Shown: positions 1 to 5,918 of the stretch, one piece after another
How positions within the stretch are numbered: position 1 is the stretch's first letter
How the letters are laid out: each line of letters starts with the position of its first letter
From: Deltaproteobacteria bacterium
GTDB taxonomy: Bacteria; Desulfobacterota; Desulfobaccia; Desulfobaccales; 0-14-0-80-60-11
Assembly (NCBI GenBank): GCA_021817645.1
Contig: JAKAGH010000052.1
Location: forward strand, 1-13,018
Direction: 5' to 3'
DNA: 13,018 bases
The notes under the pieces: generated by a model
What the model saw: the letters and a program-made list of their open reading frames with translations, nothing else
The model's database searches: none
Told to the model about the DNA's origin: nothing
Made by a program: the position numbers and the translations under genes

Positions 1-645
1 ACGCTGCTCAACCAGGGGCGGGTTCTGGGGGCCACCCGGGCCATTCCCCTCTTTCTGCCCCGGGCCGATTTTGCCAAGGCTCTGTCCATTCTCAGGGACC
101 GTCCCATATTTCAGGTTTTACCGCTGCGGCCGCCCCGGGTGGGCATCCTGGTCACCGGCACCGAGGTTTTCATGGGCCTGGTGGAGGATAAATTCGTCCC
201 CATCATCACCACTAAAGTGGAGCAATTCGGCGGGCAGGTACAAAAATCCCTGATTGTGCCGGATGAGCGGCGGGCCATCGGTGATGGAGTCAAGGAATTG
301 CTGGACTGCGGCATCGATCTGCTGGTGACCACCGCGGGTCTGTCGGTGGACCCGGACGACGTCACCCGCCAGGGTTTGGGCGACGCCGGGGCCACCGAGA
401 TGTTGTATGGCGCGCCCATCGTGCCCGGGGCTATGACTTTGCTGGCCCGGATCGGCCCGGTCCAGGTCATGGGGGTGCCGGCTTGCGCCTTGTTCTTCAA
501 AACCACCAGCTTCGACCTGCTGCTGCCCCGGCTGCTGGCGGGCCTGACCATCACCCGGCGCGATCTGGCCCGGATGGCCAACGGCGCTTTCTGCCTGGAT
601 TGCAAGGTCTGCACCTATCCCCAGAAATGCCCCTTCGGCAAGTGA
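1..645 (+). CDS. Molybdopterin-binding (MoCF/MogA-domain) protein, 3' part
   Basis: The frame is open from base 1 to the TGA at 643-645; the start lies outside the window, and about 214 residues are visible. From about codon 46 the sequence matches the MoCF_biosynth fold found in MogA, MoaB and MoeA. It has a VGILVTGTEVF strand, then DLLVTTAGLSVDPDDVT, the equivalent of the TTGG-S-x-x-D-x-T molybdopterin loop, with one Gly replaced by Ala. Later come VPACALFFKTTSFDLLLPRL and a Cys-rich tail, C-x2-C-x2-C-x5-C, ending PFGK. From knowledge of the family, such proteins bind molybdopterin or its adenylate and commonly lie beside molybdate transport genes, as here. The tail may bind a metal or Fe-S cluster; that is inference. 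A role in cofactor assembly or sensing is likely, but the exact reaction cannot be read from this part. Confidence 0.8.
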   Translation, partial: TLLNQGRVLGATRAIPLFLPRADFAKALSILRDRPIFQVLPLRPPRVGILVTGTEVFMGLVEDKFVPIITTKVEQFGGQVQKSLIVPDERRAIGDGVKELLDCGIDLLVTTAGLSVDPDDVTRQGLGDAGATEMLYGAPIVPGAMTLLARIGPVQVMGVPACALFFKTTSFDLLLPRLLAGLTITRRDLARMANGAFCLDCKVCTYPQKCPFGK

Positions 646-712
646 AGCGAGGCTGGGCCGAAGCTTGTAGAAATACATATTTGGAATTATATTAAAATCT
701 AAAGATTGCATT

Positions 713-751
713 ATATACATTATAGTAATTAATAATTACTATAATGTATAT
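713..751. promoter_or_regulatory. 39-bp AT-rich palindrome, likely operator upstream of modB
   Basis: Bases 713-731 are the exact reverse complement of 733-751 around a single central A at 732, so the palindrome is perfect with 19-bp arms. A TATAAT hexamer lies in each arm (740-745 on the + strand and its mirror at 719-724), so a bound protein could block a promoter on either strand. The whole gap 646-874 is strikingly AT-rich against its neighbours. It also holds a smaller inverted repeat, GCATA-cat-TATGC at 829-841, and GGTT-AGTT-AACC at 811-822. A dimeric repressor of the molybdate/tungstate type (ModE or TunR families) is the natural candidate given the downstream genes, but no consensus was matched here. 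It is not followed by a T-run, so a terminator is less likely. Confidence 0.6.
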
Positions 752-874
752 TAATAACTGATAGGGCCATTAGGAGTATCTCTTAAATAAGTAATTTAAA
801 TTTATATATCGGTTAGTTAACCCATATGGCATACATTATGCTTATTATTGGTTCAATTATCAATTTATTGCAGG

Positions 875-1555
875 ATGATCCCGGTGGATTACCTACTAGA
901 TTTCAGGCCCCTGTGGTTAACCTTAAAAGTAGCCGGCCTGGCCACTGCCGTCGCCTTCCTGGCCGGGGTGGCGTTGGCTTATCTGCTGGCCCGGCGGCGG
1001 TTTTGGGGCCGGGATTGGCTGGACGCGGTCTGCACCTTGCCCCTGGTGCTGCCCCCCACGGTTCTGGGTTATTACCTGATTGTCCTGGTGGGCCGCAACG
1101 GTTGGCTGGGCCGCTGGCTGGAGGACACGCTGGGCCTGTCGTTGATCTTTACCTGGCAGGGGGCGGTCCTGGCCGCGGCCCTGGTGTCCCTGCCTCTGGT
1201 CCTTAAATCGGCCCGGGCCGCGTTGGAAGAAGTCAACCCGGACCTGGAAAATACGGCCCGGACTCTGGGCCTGCCGGAATGGGCGGTATTTTTGCGGGTA
1301 TCTTTTCCCCTGGCCTGGCGGGGAATTCTCGCAGGCACCATGTTGGCCTTTGCCCGGGCCATGGGGGAATTCGGCGCCACTTTGATGGTGGCGGGCAATT
1401 TGCCCGGCAAGACCCAAACGCTGTCCCTGGCGGTCTATGACGCGGTGCAGGCCGGCAACGACCAGTTGGCCCTGGCGCTGGTGGTTCTCACCTCCGGCGT
1501 CTGCGTCTTGATCCTGGCCGCGGCGGGGAAAATTCTGCGGACCAACGCCTGGTAA
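875..1555 (+). CDS. modB: Molybdate ABC transporter permease ModB
   Basis: This is the inner-membrane channel subunit of the molybdate importer, working as a dimer with ModC and fed by ModA. The 226-residue product has the usual family length, starting at the ATG at 875 (MIPVDYLLDF...). An in-frame TTG at 848 would add nine residues with no support. The start of the transmembrane part, residues 12-40, and the LPLVLPPTVLGYYL segment at 55-68 are typical of ModB. The cytoplasmic EAA loop that docks on the ATPase lies at about 118-151 (E-E-V...ARTLGLPEWAVFLRV...G-I). It is followed by FARAMGEFGATLMVAGNLPG at 159-178, a ModB hallmark. No clear Shine-Dalgarno precedes 875. It is the first gene of the operon, ahead of modA, which reverses the common modA-modB order. 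Confidence 0.93.
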   Translation: MIPVDYLLDFRPLWLTLKVAGLATAVAFLAGVALAYLLARRRFWGRDWLDAVCTLPLVLPPTVLGYYLIVLVGRNGWLGRWLEDTLGLSLIFTWQGAVLAAALVSLPLVLKSARAALEEVNPDLENTARTLGLPEWAVFLRVSFPLAWRGILAGTMLAFARAMGEFGATLMVAGNLPGKTQTLSLAVYDAVQAGNDQLALALVVLTSGVCVLILAAAGKILRTNAW

Positions 1556-1574
1556 ATCTACCGGAAGGATATTT

Positions 1575-2342
1575 ATGGAAACCAAGAAAGTATGGATGGG
1601 TATCCTGGGAGCCTTGGCACTGAGCCTCGCCGCACAGGGGGCCTGGGGGGCGTCTCTGGAGCTGACGGTCTCGGCCGCGGCCAGTTTGACCAATGCTTTC
1701 CCGGAAATAGGGCAGCGCTTCGCACAGCTGCATCCCGGCACCAAGGTCGTCTTTAATTTTGCCGCGTCCGGTCCCCTGCTTCAGCAAATCGCCCAGGGCG
1801 CGCCGGTGGACGTGTTTGCCGCGGCGGACCAAAAGACCATGAACCAGGCCCAAGAGAAAGGCCTCATCGTCCCGGAGAGCCGCAAAAATTTTGTCAGCAA
1901 TAAGCTGGTGCTCATCGTGCCCCAGGGCTCCCAACTGGCCCTCACCGGCCCGAAAGACCTGATGCTGCCCCAGGTCAAACGGGTGGCCGCGGGCAATCCC
2001 GCCAGCGTGCCGGTGGGCCGCTATACCCAGGAGGCCTTGAGCCGGGCCGGGCTGGGGGAGTCCGTAAAACCCAAGCTGATTTTGGGGGCATCGGTGCGCC
2101 AGGTGCTGGACTACGTCAGCCGGGGCGAAGTGGACGCGGGCTTTGTCTTTGCCACTGACGCGGCCGTTGCCCAGGGGAAGCTGAAAACGCTGGCCGAGGT
2201 CCAGGGACACCAGCCCATCGTCTATCCTGCGGCCCTGGTGGCGGCCAGCCCCAAAAAAGCCCTGGGCCAGGCTTTCCTGGATTTCCTTGCCGGGCCAGAA
2301 AGTGTTGCAATCTTAAGTAAATACGGATTCGGCCAACCTTAA
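1575..2342 (+). CDS. modA: Molybdate-binding periplasmic protein ModA
   Basis: A 255-residue substrate-binding protein that captures molybdate (and usually tungstate) in the periplasm and delivers it to ModB. A GGAAGGA ribosome site at 1563-1569 precedes the ATG at 1575. Residues 1-26 form a Sec signal peptide (KK, hydrophobic core, A-W-G-A). The mature part shows the ModA blocks in order: TVSAAASLTNAF, NFAASGPLLQQIAQGAPVDV, AAGNPASVPVGRY, then SVRQVLDYVSRGEVDAGF. The Ser residues in AAASL and AASG correspond to those that hydrogen-bond the oxyanion in known ModA proteins. The late motif reads VFATDA, where E. coli ModA has a ligand-contacting Tyr (Y170); here it is Phe. The gene lies 19 bp after modB and 27 bp before mop, so it is co-transcribed. 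Confidence 0.94.
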   Translation: METKKVWMGILGALALSLAAQGAWGASLELTVSAAASLTNAFPEIGQRFAQLHPGTKVVFNFAASGPLLQQIAQGAPVDVFAAADQKTMNQAQEKGLIVPESRKNFVSNKLVLIVPQGSQLALTGPKDLMLPQVKRVAAGNPASVPVGRYTQEALSRAGLGESVKPKLILGASVRQVLDYVSRGEVDAGFVFATDAAVAQGKLKTLAEVQGHQPIVYPAALVAASPKKALGQAFLDFLAGPESVAILSKYGFGQP

Positions 2343-2369
2343 CTCAGCAAACCGCCAAAGGGAGAAGCC

Positions 2370-2582
2370 ATGAAGTTCAGCACCGGGAATATCTGCAAAG
2401 GCAGGGTGGTGGAGATCGAAGAAGACCTGAATATGACCCGGGTGAAGGTGGATATCGGCGGTGGCGAAATCATTACCGCACTGATTACCGGCGTGGCCAT
2501 GAGAGAATTGGACCCCAAAGTGGGGGACGAATTGGAGGTTCTCAAAGCCCCCGGGGCCGGTCCTCCCAGGAATCTTCACTGA
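2370..2582 (+). CDS. mop: Molbindin-like Mop/TOBE protein with divergent C-terminus
   Basis: A 70-residue single TOBE/Mop domain. Molbindins bind molybdate in the cytoplasm as oligomers and buffer or sense it. The start ATG at 2370 follows an AAGGGAG site at 2358-2364. The N-terminal half fits the family: MKFSTGNICKGRVVEIEE, a V-K-V-D-I strand, GGGEIITALIT, then LDPKVGDELEVLKA. The Ser-Ala-Arg-Asn start of many molbindins is S-T-G-N here. The last 12 residues (APGAGPPRNLH and flank) do not match the usual hydrophobic end of the form KA-x-x-V-M-I. The modC frame, entered by a one-base shift within 2550-2559, gives KAPGA or KAPGP, then VLPGIF, closer to the family, and stays open into modC. This may be a real frameshift, a sequencing error, or simple divergence. 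It likely supplies the TOBE domain that ModC lacks. Confidence 0.85.
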   Translation: MKFSTGNICKGRVVEIEEDLNMTRVKVDIGGGEIITALITGVAMRELDPKVGDELEVLKAPGAGPPRNLH

Positions 2583-2589
2583 GTCTGAT

Positions 2590-3330
2590 ATGCATATCCA
2601 GGTTGAAGTCAAAAAACAGGTGGCTAGCCGGGGGCGGACCTTTTCCCTGGATGTCGCTTTCGCCTCCGAAAGTGAGCGTCTGGTGCTGTTCGGTCCCTCC
2701 GGGTCCGGCAAGACCATGACCCTGCTGCTCCTGGCGGGATTACTGACGCCGGACGCGGGCAGGATCAAAGTGGGGGACCGGGTTCTCTTTGATGGGCCAA
2801 AGCGGGTCAATATCCCGGCCCGGCGCCGGGCCATCGGCTATGTGCCCCAGGATTACGCTCTGTTTCCACATCTTAATGTCGCGGCCAACCTGGTTTTCGG
2901 GCTGGCGCCCCGCTGGCCTTGGGGCCTGGGGCAGGATGACCGCGGCCGGGTGGAGGAATTTCTGGAAATTTTCGAACTCACCCATCTTAGCACTAGCCTG
3001 CCCCGGGACCTCTCCGGCGGGCAGCGCCAGCGCGTCGCCCTGGCCCGGGCCCTGATCCGCAATCCCCAGCTGCTCCTTCTGGATGAACCGTTTTCGGCCC
3101 TGGATGCCCTGCTCCGGAACAAGATGCGCCGGGAACTCCTGAAGATTCAGGAACACTTTGCCATCCCCCTGGTCCTCATTACCCACGACCCGGAAGACGT
3201 GGCGGCCCTGGCCCAGACCGTGGTGTGCTACGGCCAGGGACGGGTGGAGCAAATCCTGCCGGCAACCCCGGACTGCTGCCGGGTCAGGGGCGAGGCCGGG
3301 ATTGCTCCTTGGGCCTCTATCCTGTGCTAA
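2590..3330 (+). CDS. modC: Molybdate ABC transporter ATPase ModC, short form
   Basis: The ATP-hydrolysing subunit that drives molybdate import through ModB. All ABC motifs are intact in the 246-residue product: Walker A GPSGSGKT at 35-42, Q-loop YVPQDYALFPHL with Gln 87, signature LSGGQ at 141-145, Walker B LLLLDEPFSALD with Asp 165 and Glu 166, and the switch His 199 in LITHD. Many ModC proteins run to about 350 residues because a TOBE pair follows the ATPase core; here the protein ends soon after the core with a short Cys-containing tail. The separate mop gene, seven bases upstream, would provide the missing domain. The ATG at 2590 has no strong ribosome site, so translation may be coupled to mop, or the frame may be entered from it. 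It is the last gene of the mod operon. Confidence 0.93.
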   Translation: MHIQVEVKKQVASRGRTFSLDVAFASESERLVLFGPSGSGKTMTLLLLAGLLTPDAGRIKVGDRVLFDGPKRVNIPARRRAIGYVPQDYALFPHLNVAANLVFGLAPRWPWGLGQDDRGRVEEFLEIFELTHLSTSLPRDLSGGQRQRVALARALIRNPQLLLLDEPFSALDALLRNKMRRELLKIQEHFAIPLVLITHDPEDVAALAQTVVCYGQGRVEQILPATPDCCRVRGEAGIAPWASILC

Positions 3331-3372
3331 TGTTGCGTCCCAGGAATGCCTTACATAACTTGGGTTGTCTTT

Positions 3373-3409
3373 CTCCCTCCCCTTCGAGTTGGGAGGGTCG
3401 GGGAGGGAG
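3373..3409. repeat. Hairpin-forming C/G repeat after modC
   Basis: CTCCCTCCCC at 3373-3382 pairs perfectly with GGGGAGGGAG at 3400-3409. It lies 42 bases past the modC stop and could slow or end transcription, but has no T-run. It is the first module of a repeat-filled gap (3331-3787). Confidence 0.6.
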
Positions 3410-3464
3410 TGGCGTCTTTGGGCTGATTACAGCCACTTAGCCAAAGCCGCCCCCCTAACCCTAA

Positions 3465-3487
3465 CCCTCTCCCCCGAGGGGAGAGGG
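3465..3487. repeat. Perfect 10-bp hairpin with 3-base loop
   Basis: CCCTCTCCCC at 3465-3474 and GGGGAGAGGG at 3478-3487 pair perfectly around CGA. A tandem CCCTAA-type stretch precedes it (3453-3467). The style is that of dispersed palindromic intergenic elements in bacterial genomes; partial terminator function for the mod operon is possible. No T-run follows. Confidence 0.6.
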
Positions 3488-3526
3488 AATAATATTGGGC
3501 ATATTCAGAGGTGATATTTTGTAACT

Positions 3527-3566
3527 TATTTCTGGGACATCACAATAGTGTGGTGTCCCAGAAATA
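3527..3566. repeat. 18-bp inverted repeat with 4-base loop
   Basis: Bases 3527-3544 pair with 3549-3566 through 17 Watson-Crick pairs and one G-T pair (3540/3553), around the loop ATAG. The core word is TTTCTGGGACATCAC. It lies at the centre between the two copies of a duplicated module. It may be a mobile-element end fused head to head, a stable RNA stem, or an operator for the gene downstream; the sequence does not decide. Confidence 0.65.
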
Positions 3567-3713
3567 TCTGACAAAAGCTGGATGATCTTTTCTCCCTTCT
3601 CCTTGCGGGGGAGCGACGGGGCGGGGGGGGGCTTATTAACTGATTGCAGCGACTTAGCCAATTAGCTCTCCTTCCTCCAACCCTCATCTCTGTAGGAACT
3701 CCGTCAGAAATCC

Positions 3714-3743
3714 TTGGAATTTTCCTTCCTGAAACGCTATTCT
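3714..3743 (+). promoter_or_regulatory. Possible sigma70-type promoter of the tupA-like gene
   Basis: TTGGAA at 3714-3719 and TATTCT at 3738-3743 are separated by 18 bases and lie 44 bases before the ATG at 3788. The -10 is imperfect, so this is only a candidate. Confidence 0.3.
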
Positions 3744-3787
3744 AAAAATTAAATAACGAAAACCGCTGCGGAGAGGAGGCAAACAAC

Positions 3788-4645
3788 ATGCGGAAGAATC
3801 TCGTGCTGTTATTGGTGATGATAGCTGTCATCCTGGCAGGAACTGCGGCTTTTGGCGCAGACAAGCCCCCGGTGGCGTATGGGACTGGCGTTAACCAGTT
3901 TTCCCTGGCCACCGGCAGCCCTGGAGAATTGGGGCTTTTGCAGGTTCTGGCCGAGACCTTCGGGAAAGAGCATAACGCCAAGATGTCCTGGTACAAAGCC
4001 GGTTCCGGAGTATCCTTAAAACTGCTGCAAGATAAAAAAGTGGACCTGATCATGGTCCATGCCCCGGCCGCGGAAAAGAAGGCGGTGCAGGATGGCTGGG
4101 CCGTCAAGCGGACGCTGCTCGGCTCCAATGAGTTCTTTATCGTCGGTCCGGCCAACGATCCGGCCAAGATCGCGGCAGCCAAGGATGTCGCGGACGCTTA
4201 CCGGCGGATCGCCGCGGCCAAGGCCAAGTTTTTTTCCCGGGGGGACAACTCCGGGACCCATAAGAAAGAAATGGACCTATGGAAGAAAGCCGGCCTTGAG
4301 CCCCAGGGCGACTGGTATGTGGTCACCAAGGACTTCATGACCGCCACTTTGAAGCGGGCTAACCAGGAAAAGGGCTACTTCATGGTGGACAGCAGCACCT
4401 GGGTGGCAGATAAGAAAGAGGTGCCGAATCTAAAAATCTTGTTCAAGGGCGATAAGTTGCTGGTGAATACCTACCATGCCCTTTGTCAGCCGGCTGGCGC
4501 CACTCCGGGCGCGGCCACGGCCGCGCAATTCATCGACTTCGTGGCTTCCCCGGCCGGACAGCAAATTATCCGGGATTACGGGAGGAAGCGCCATGGCGCA
4601 GGGCTATATAATGATGCGGCCTACGCCAAGCAATACGATGAATAG
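3788..4645 (+). CDS. tupA: Orphan tungstate-type (TupA-like) periplasmic binding protein
   Basis: A 285-residue secreted binding protein. A strong GAGAGGAGG site at 3771-3779 sets the ATG at 3788; residues 1-23 form a signal peptide ending A-F-G-A. The mature part follows the TupA plan: a first anion loop (ATGSPGELGLL at 41-51), KAGSGVSLKLL at 70-80, KVDLIMVHAPAAE at 84-96, then SRGDNSGTHKKEMDLW at 150-165 and VDSSTW at 200-205. In characterised TupA proteins the first loop reads TTTS; here it is ATGS, so the ligand may be tungstate, molybdate or another oxyanion. TupB and TupC genes are absent on both sides. The protein may share the nearby ModB-ModC, feed a transporter elsewhere, or act as a sensor. 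The family call is firm; the ligand is not. Confidence 0.8.
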   Translation: MRKNLVLLLVMIAVILAGTAAFGADKPPVAYGTGVNQFSLATGSPGELGLLQVLAETFGKEHNAKMSWYKAGSGVSLKLLQDKKVDLIMVHAPAAEKKAVQDGWAVKRTLLGSNEFFIVGPANDPAKIAAAKDVADAYRRIAAAKAKFFSRGDNSGTHKKEMDLWKKAGLEPQGDWYVVTKDFMTATLKRANQEKGYFMVDSSTWVADKKEVPNLKILFKGDKLLVNTYHALCQPAGATPGAATAAQFIDFVASPAGQQIIRDYGRKRHGAGLYNDAAYAKQYDE

Positions 4646-4714
4646 AAGCCATTTCCAAACTTATTTTGAAGTCGTTTTAGCTCAACCAGGAAGGTTGAAT
4701 TCTGGAAAGAATTC

Positions 4715-4796
4715 TCCCCCCTTTTCTAAAGGGGGGGTAGGGGGGATTACGTAACCTCCCGATAATCCCCCTAAATCCCCCTTTAGGAAAGGGGGA
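4715..4796. repeat. Imperfect ~34-bp inverted repeat of C/G-run type
   Basis: The left arm 4715-4749 and right arm 4763-4796 are near reverse complements, each built on CCCCCTTT-x-x-x-AAAGGGGG followed by a TAGGGGGATTA-like end. Each arm also folds on itself: 4716-4724 with 4728-4736 (nine pairs), and 4777-4784 with 4788-4795 (eight pairs). It matches the style of widespread non-coding C-run/G-run elements in bacterial intergenic DNA. It lies 69 bases after the tupA-like stop. Confidence 0.65.
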
Positions 4797-4811
4797 CTTT
4801 AAAACTTTTTT
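4777..4811 (+). terminator. Possible weak terminator after the tupA-like gene
   Basis: The stem CCCCCTTT/AAAGGGGG (4777-4784 and 4788-4795) is followed by ACTTTAAAAC and then six T at 4806-4811. The T-run begins ten bases after the stem, further than usual, so termination would be weak. Confidence 0.3.
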
Positions 4812-5072
4812 CCTGACGTCTTTTCTGGTTTTGGTCATATTTTCGTTGTGAGGACAGGTTTTGAAATAGGCTCTATGACCCTGGGGGAGGGAAGGGTGGT
4901 GGCGCCATTGGGGCCCGGCCCCGGAGTCTGGAAAAATTTCGATAATATCTGGATAAATTAAGGCGGATGGGGCTATCATGGGATCAAGCCTGGCGCCGTT
5001 GAGCTAAGGTGAGGGGCGCGGCTCCTCTTGGAGAAAAGAGGGAGAAGAATTTTTCCGCAGCGGGGGCAAGCC
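4812..5072. other. Intergenic stretch without a recognised element
   Basis: This is the remainder of the 427-bp gap before the deacetylase-like gene. I see a GC hairpin, GGGGC-CCG-GCCCC at 4910-4922, and no convincing promoter. Short open frames on both strands lack family features and ribosome sites. Confidence 0.4.
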
Positions 5073-5918
5073 ATGAAGGAAGTCGGCGTCTTTTACCATC
5101 CGGCTTTTAAGACCCTGGGCTTTCTGACCCTACGCCCGCGGCTGCAGGATTTCCCCGGAGCCCTGGATGCGGTGCTGCAACGGCCCAATGTCCACCTTTG
5201 TGAGTGCCCCCGGGCCACCCGGGAGATGATCCTCAAGGTGCACCCCTGGGAGATGGTGGCCATGGTGGACCTGGAGGACCAGTGCCGCACCGCGTATGAA
5301 TCGGCGGGCGGGGTGGTGGCTGGCATGGAAGCCCTGGCCCGGGGGGAGCTGGACCGGGTCTTCTGTTTTACGGGCACCGGCGGCCACCACGCGGGCCGCC
5401 GGGAATTCTGGGACTCGTCCTGCTTCAATGACGTGGTCATCGCTCTCACCCATGTGCGGGAGGTCAGCCCACTGCGCCGTTTTGCCATTATCGATACCGA
5501 CGCCGATCACGCGGGTGGCACCCTGCAGCTCCTGGATAAGGACGAGGGAGTGCTGCACCTCTGCTTTTGCCACAGCGACTATTGCTCCCTGGATCGCCGG
5601 GCCCTGGAGATTAACGTCTTCCGGCCGCAAGACCAGGCGATCCCCGGGCAATACCTGGAGAAGGTGCGCCGCCACCTGCCCCTGGTCCAAGATTTCCGGC
5701 CGGATCTGCTCATCTGGTACTGCGGCTTCAACTCCCACCGGGATGATTACGCCTCCCTGGGTCTGGTGGAGGCGGACTATCTGGGGGTCTGCGACCTTCT
5801 GGCGGCCCTGGCCGGGGAGCTGGGGATACCCATGCAGGTGGTCCTGGGGGGCGGCTCCCTGCACCAGGTGGCTACGGCCACCATCCCCGGGATCATTCAG
5901 CGCCTGGCGGAGGATTAA
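5073..5918 (+). CDS. Histone-deacetylase-fold protein with altered metal site
   Basis: A 281-residue protein from the ATG at 5073; an in-frame TTG at 5028 would add an unlikely basic leader. It follows the arginase/deacetylase plan: GTGGHHAGR at 101-109 (family form P-G-H-H), DSSCFNDVVIAL at 114-125 (family F-N-x-x-A-x-A), DTDADHAGGT at 141-150 (family D-x-D-x-H-H-G-x-G-T), CGFNSHRDD at 217-225 (family G-F-D-x-H-x-x-D) and VVLGGGS at 256-262 (family GGGY). Against the HDAC8 zinc ligands D178, H180 and D267, this protein has D143, D145 and N220, and the catalytic Tyr is Ser 262. The two active-site His (105, 106) are kept. Bacterial relatives include acetoin-utilisation and acetylpolyamine amidohydrolases. 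The changed residues make ordinary zinc deacetylation doubtful; the substrate is unknown. Its stop abuts the convergent kinase gene's stop. Confidence 0.8.
   Translation: MKEVGVFYHPAFKTLGFLTLRPRLQDFPGALDAVLQRPNVHLCECPRATREMILKVHPWEMVAMVDLEDQCRTAYESAGGVVAGMEALARGELDRVFCFTGTGGHHAGRREFWDSSCFNDVVIALTHVREVSPLRRFAIIDTDADHAGGTLQLLDKDEGVLHLCFCHSDYCSLDRRALEINVFRPQDQAIPGQYLEKVRRHLPLVQDFRPDLLIWYCGFNSHRDDYASLGLVEADYLGVCDLLAALAGELGIPMQVVLGGGSLHQVATATIPGIIQRLAED

Larger units (their letters stand above)
3371..3661. repeat. Two direct copies of a C/G-hairpin plus 21-bp tail module
   Basis: Copy one (3371-3444) and copy two (3590-3661) each begin with a TTCTCCCT-like C-rich arm and a G-rich arm. Each ends in the same 21-bp tail, at 3424-3444 and 3641-3661, which differ at only two bases (TGATTACAGCCACTTAGCC against TGATTGCAGCGACTTAGCC). 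The second copy has decayed: its G-rich arm is a run of nine G at 3623-3631. The layout suggests a dispersed, non-coding MITE-like or REP-like element with an inserted or duplicated neighbour. No transposase is present. Confidence 0.55.

Noticed and set aside
111..720. Long - strand frames opposite the molybdopterin-binding protein, and similar long frames opposite the mod genes, the deacetylase-like gene and both kinases.
   Set aside because: They are low-complexity shadows of GC-rich genes on the other strand, rich in R, G, P, Q or S, without recognisable motifs.
3331..3787. A CRISPR array was considered because of repeated motifs in the gap.
   Set aside because: Only two diverged copies of the module exist, with no regular spacer length and no cas genes.
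4682..4714. Short hairpins TCAACC/GGTTGA and GAATTC/GAATTC just after the tupA-like gene, considered as a terminator.
   Set aside because: Six-base stems without a T-run are too weak; the C/G-run stem followed by T6 at 4777-4811 is the better candidate.
4677..4979. A 100-codon open frame on the - strand across the tupA/deacetylase gap.
   Set aside because: It runs through the C/G inverted repeat, has no family features and no ribosome site; the open frame is a product of the repeat.
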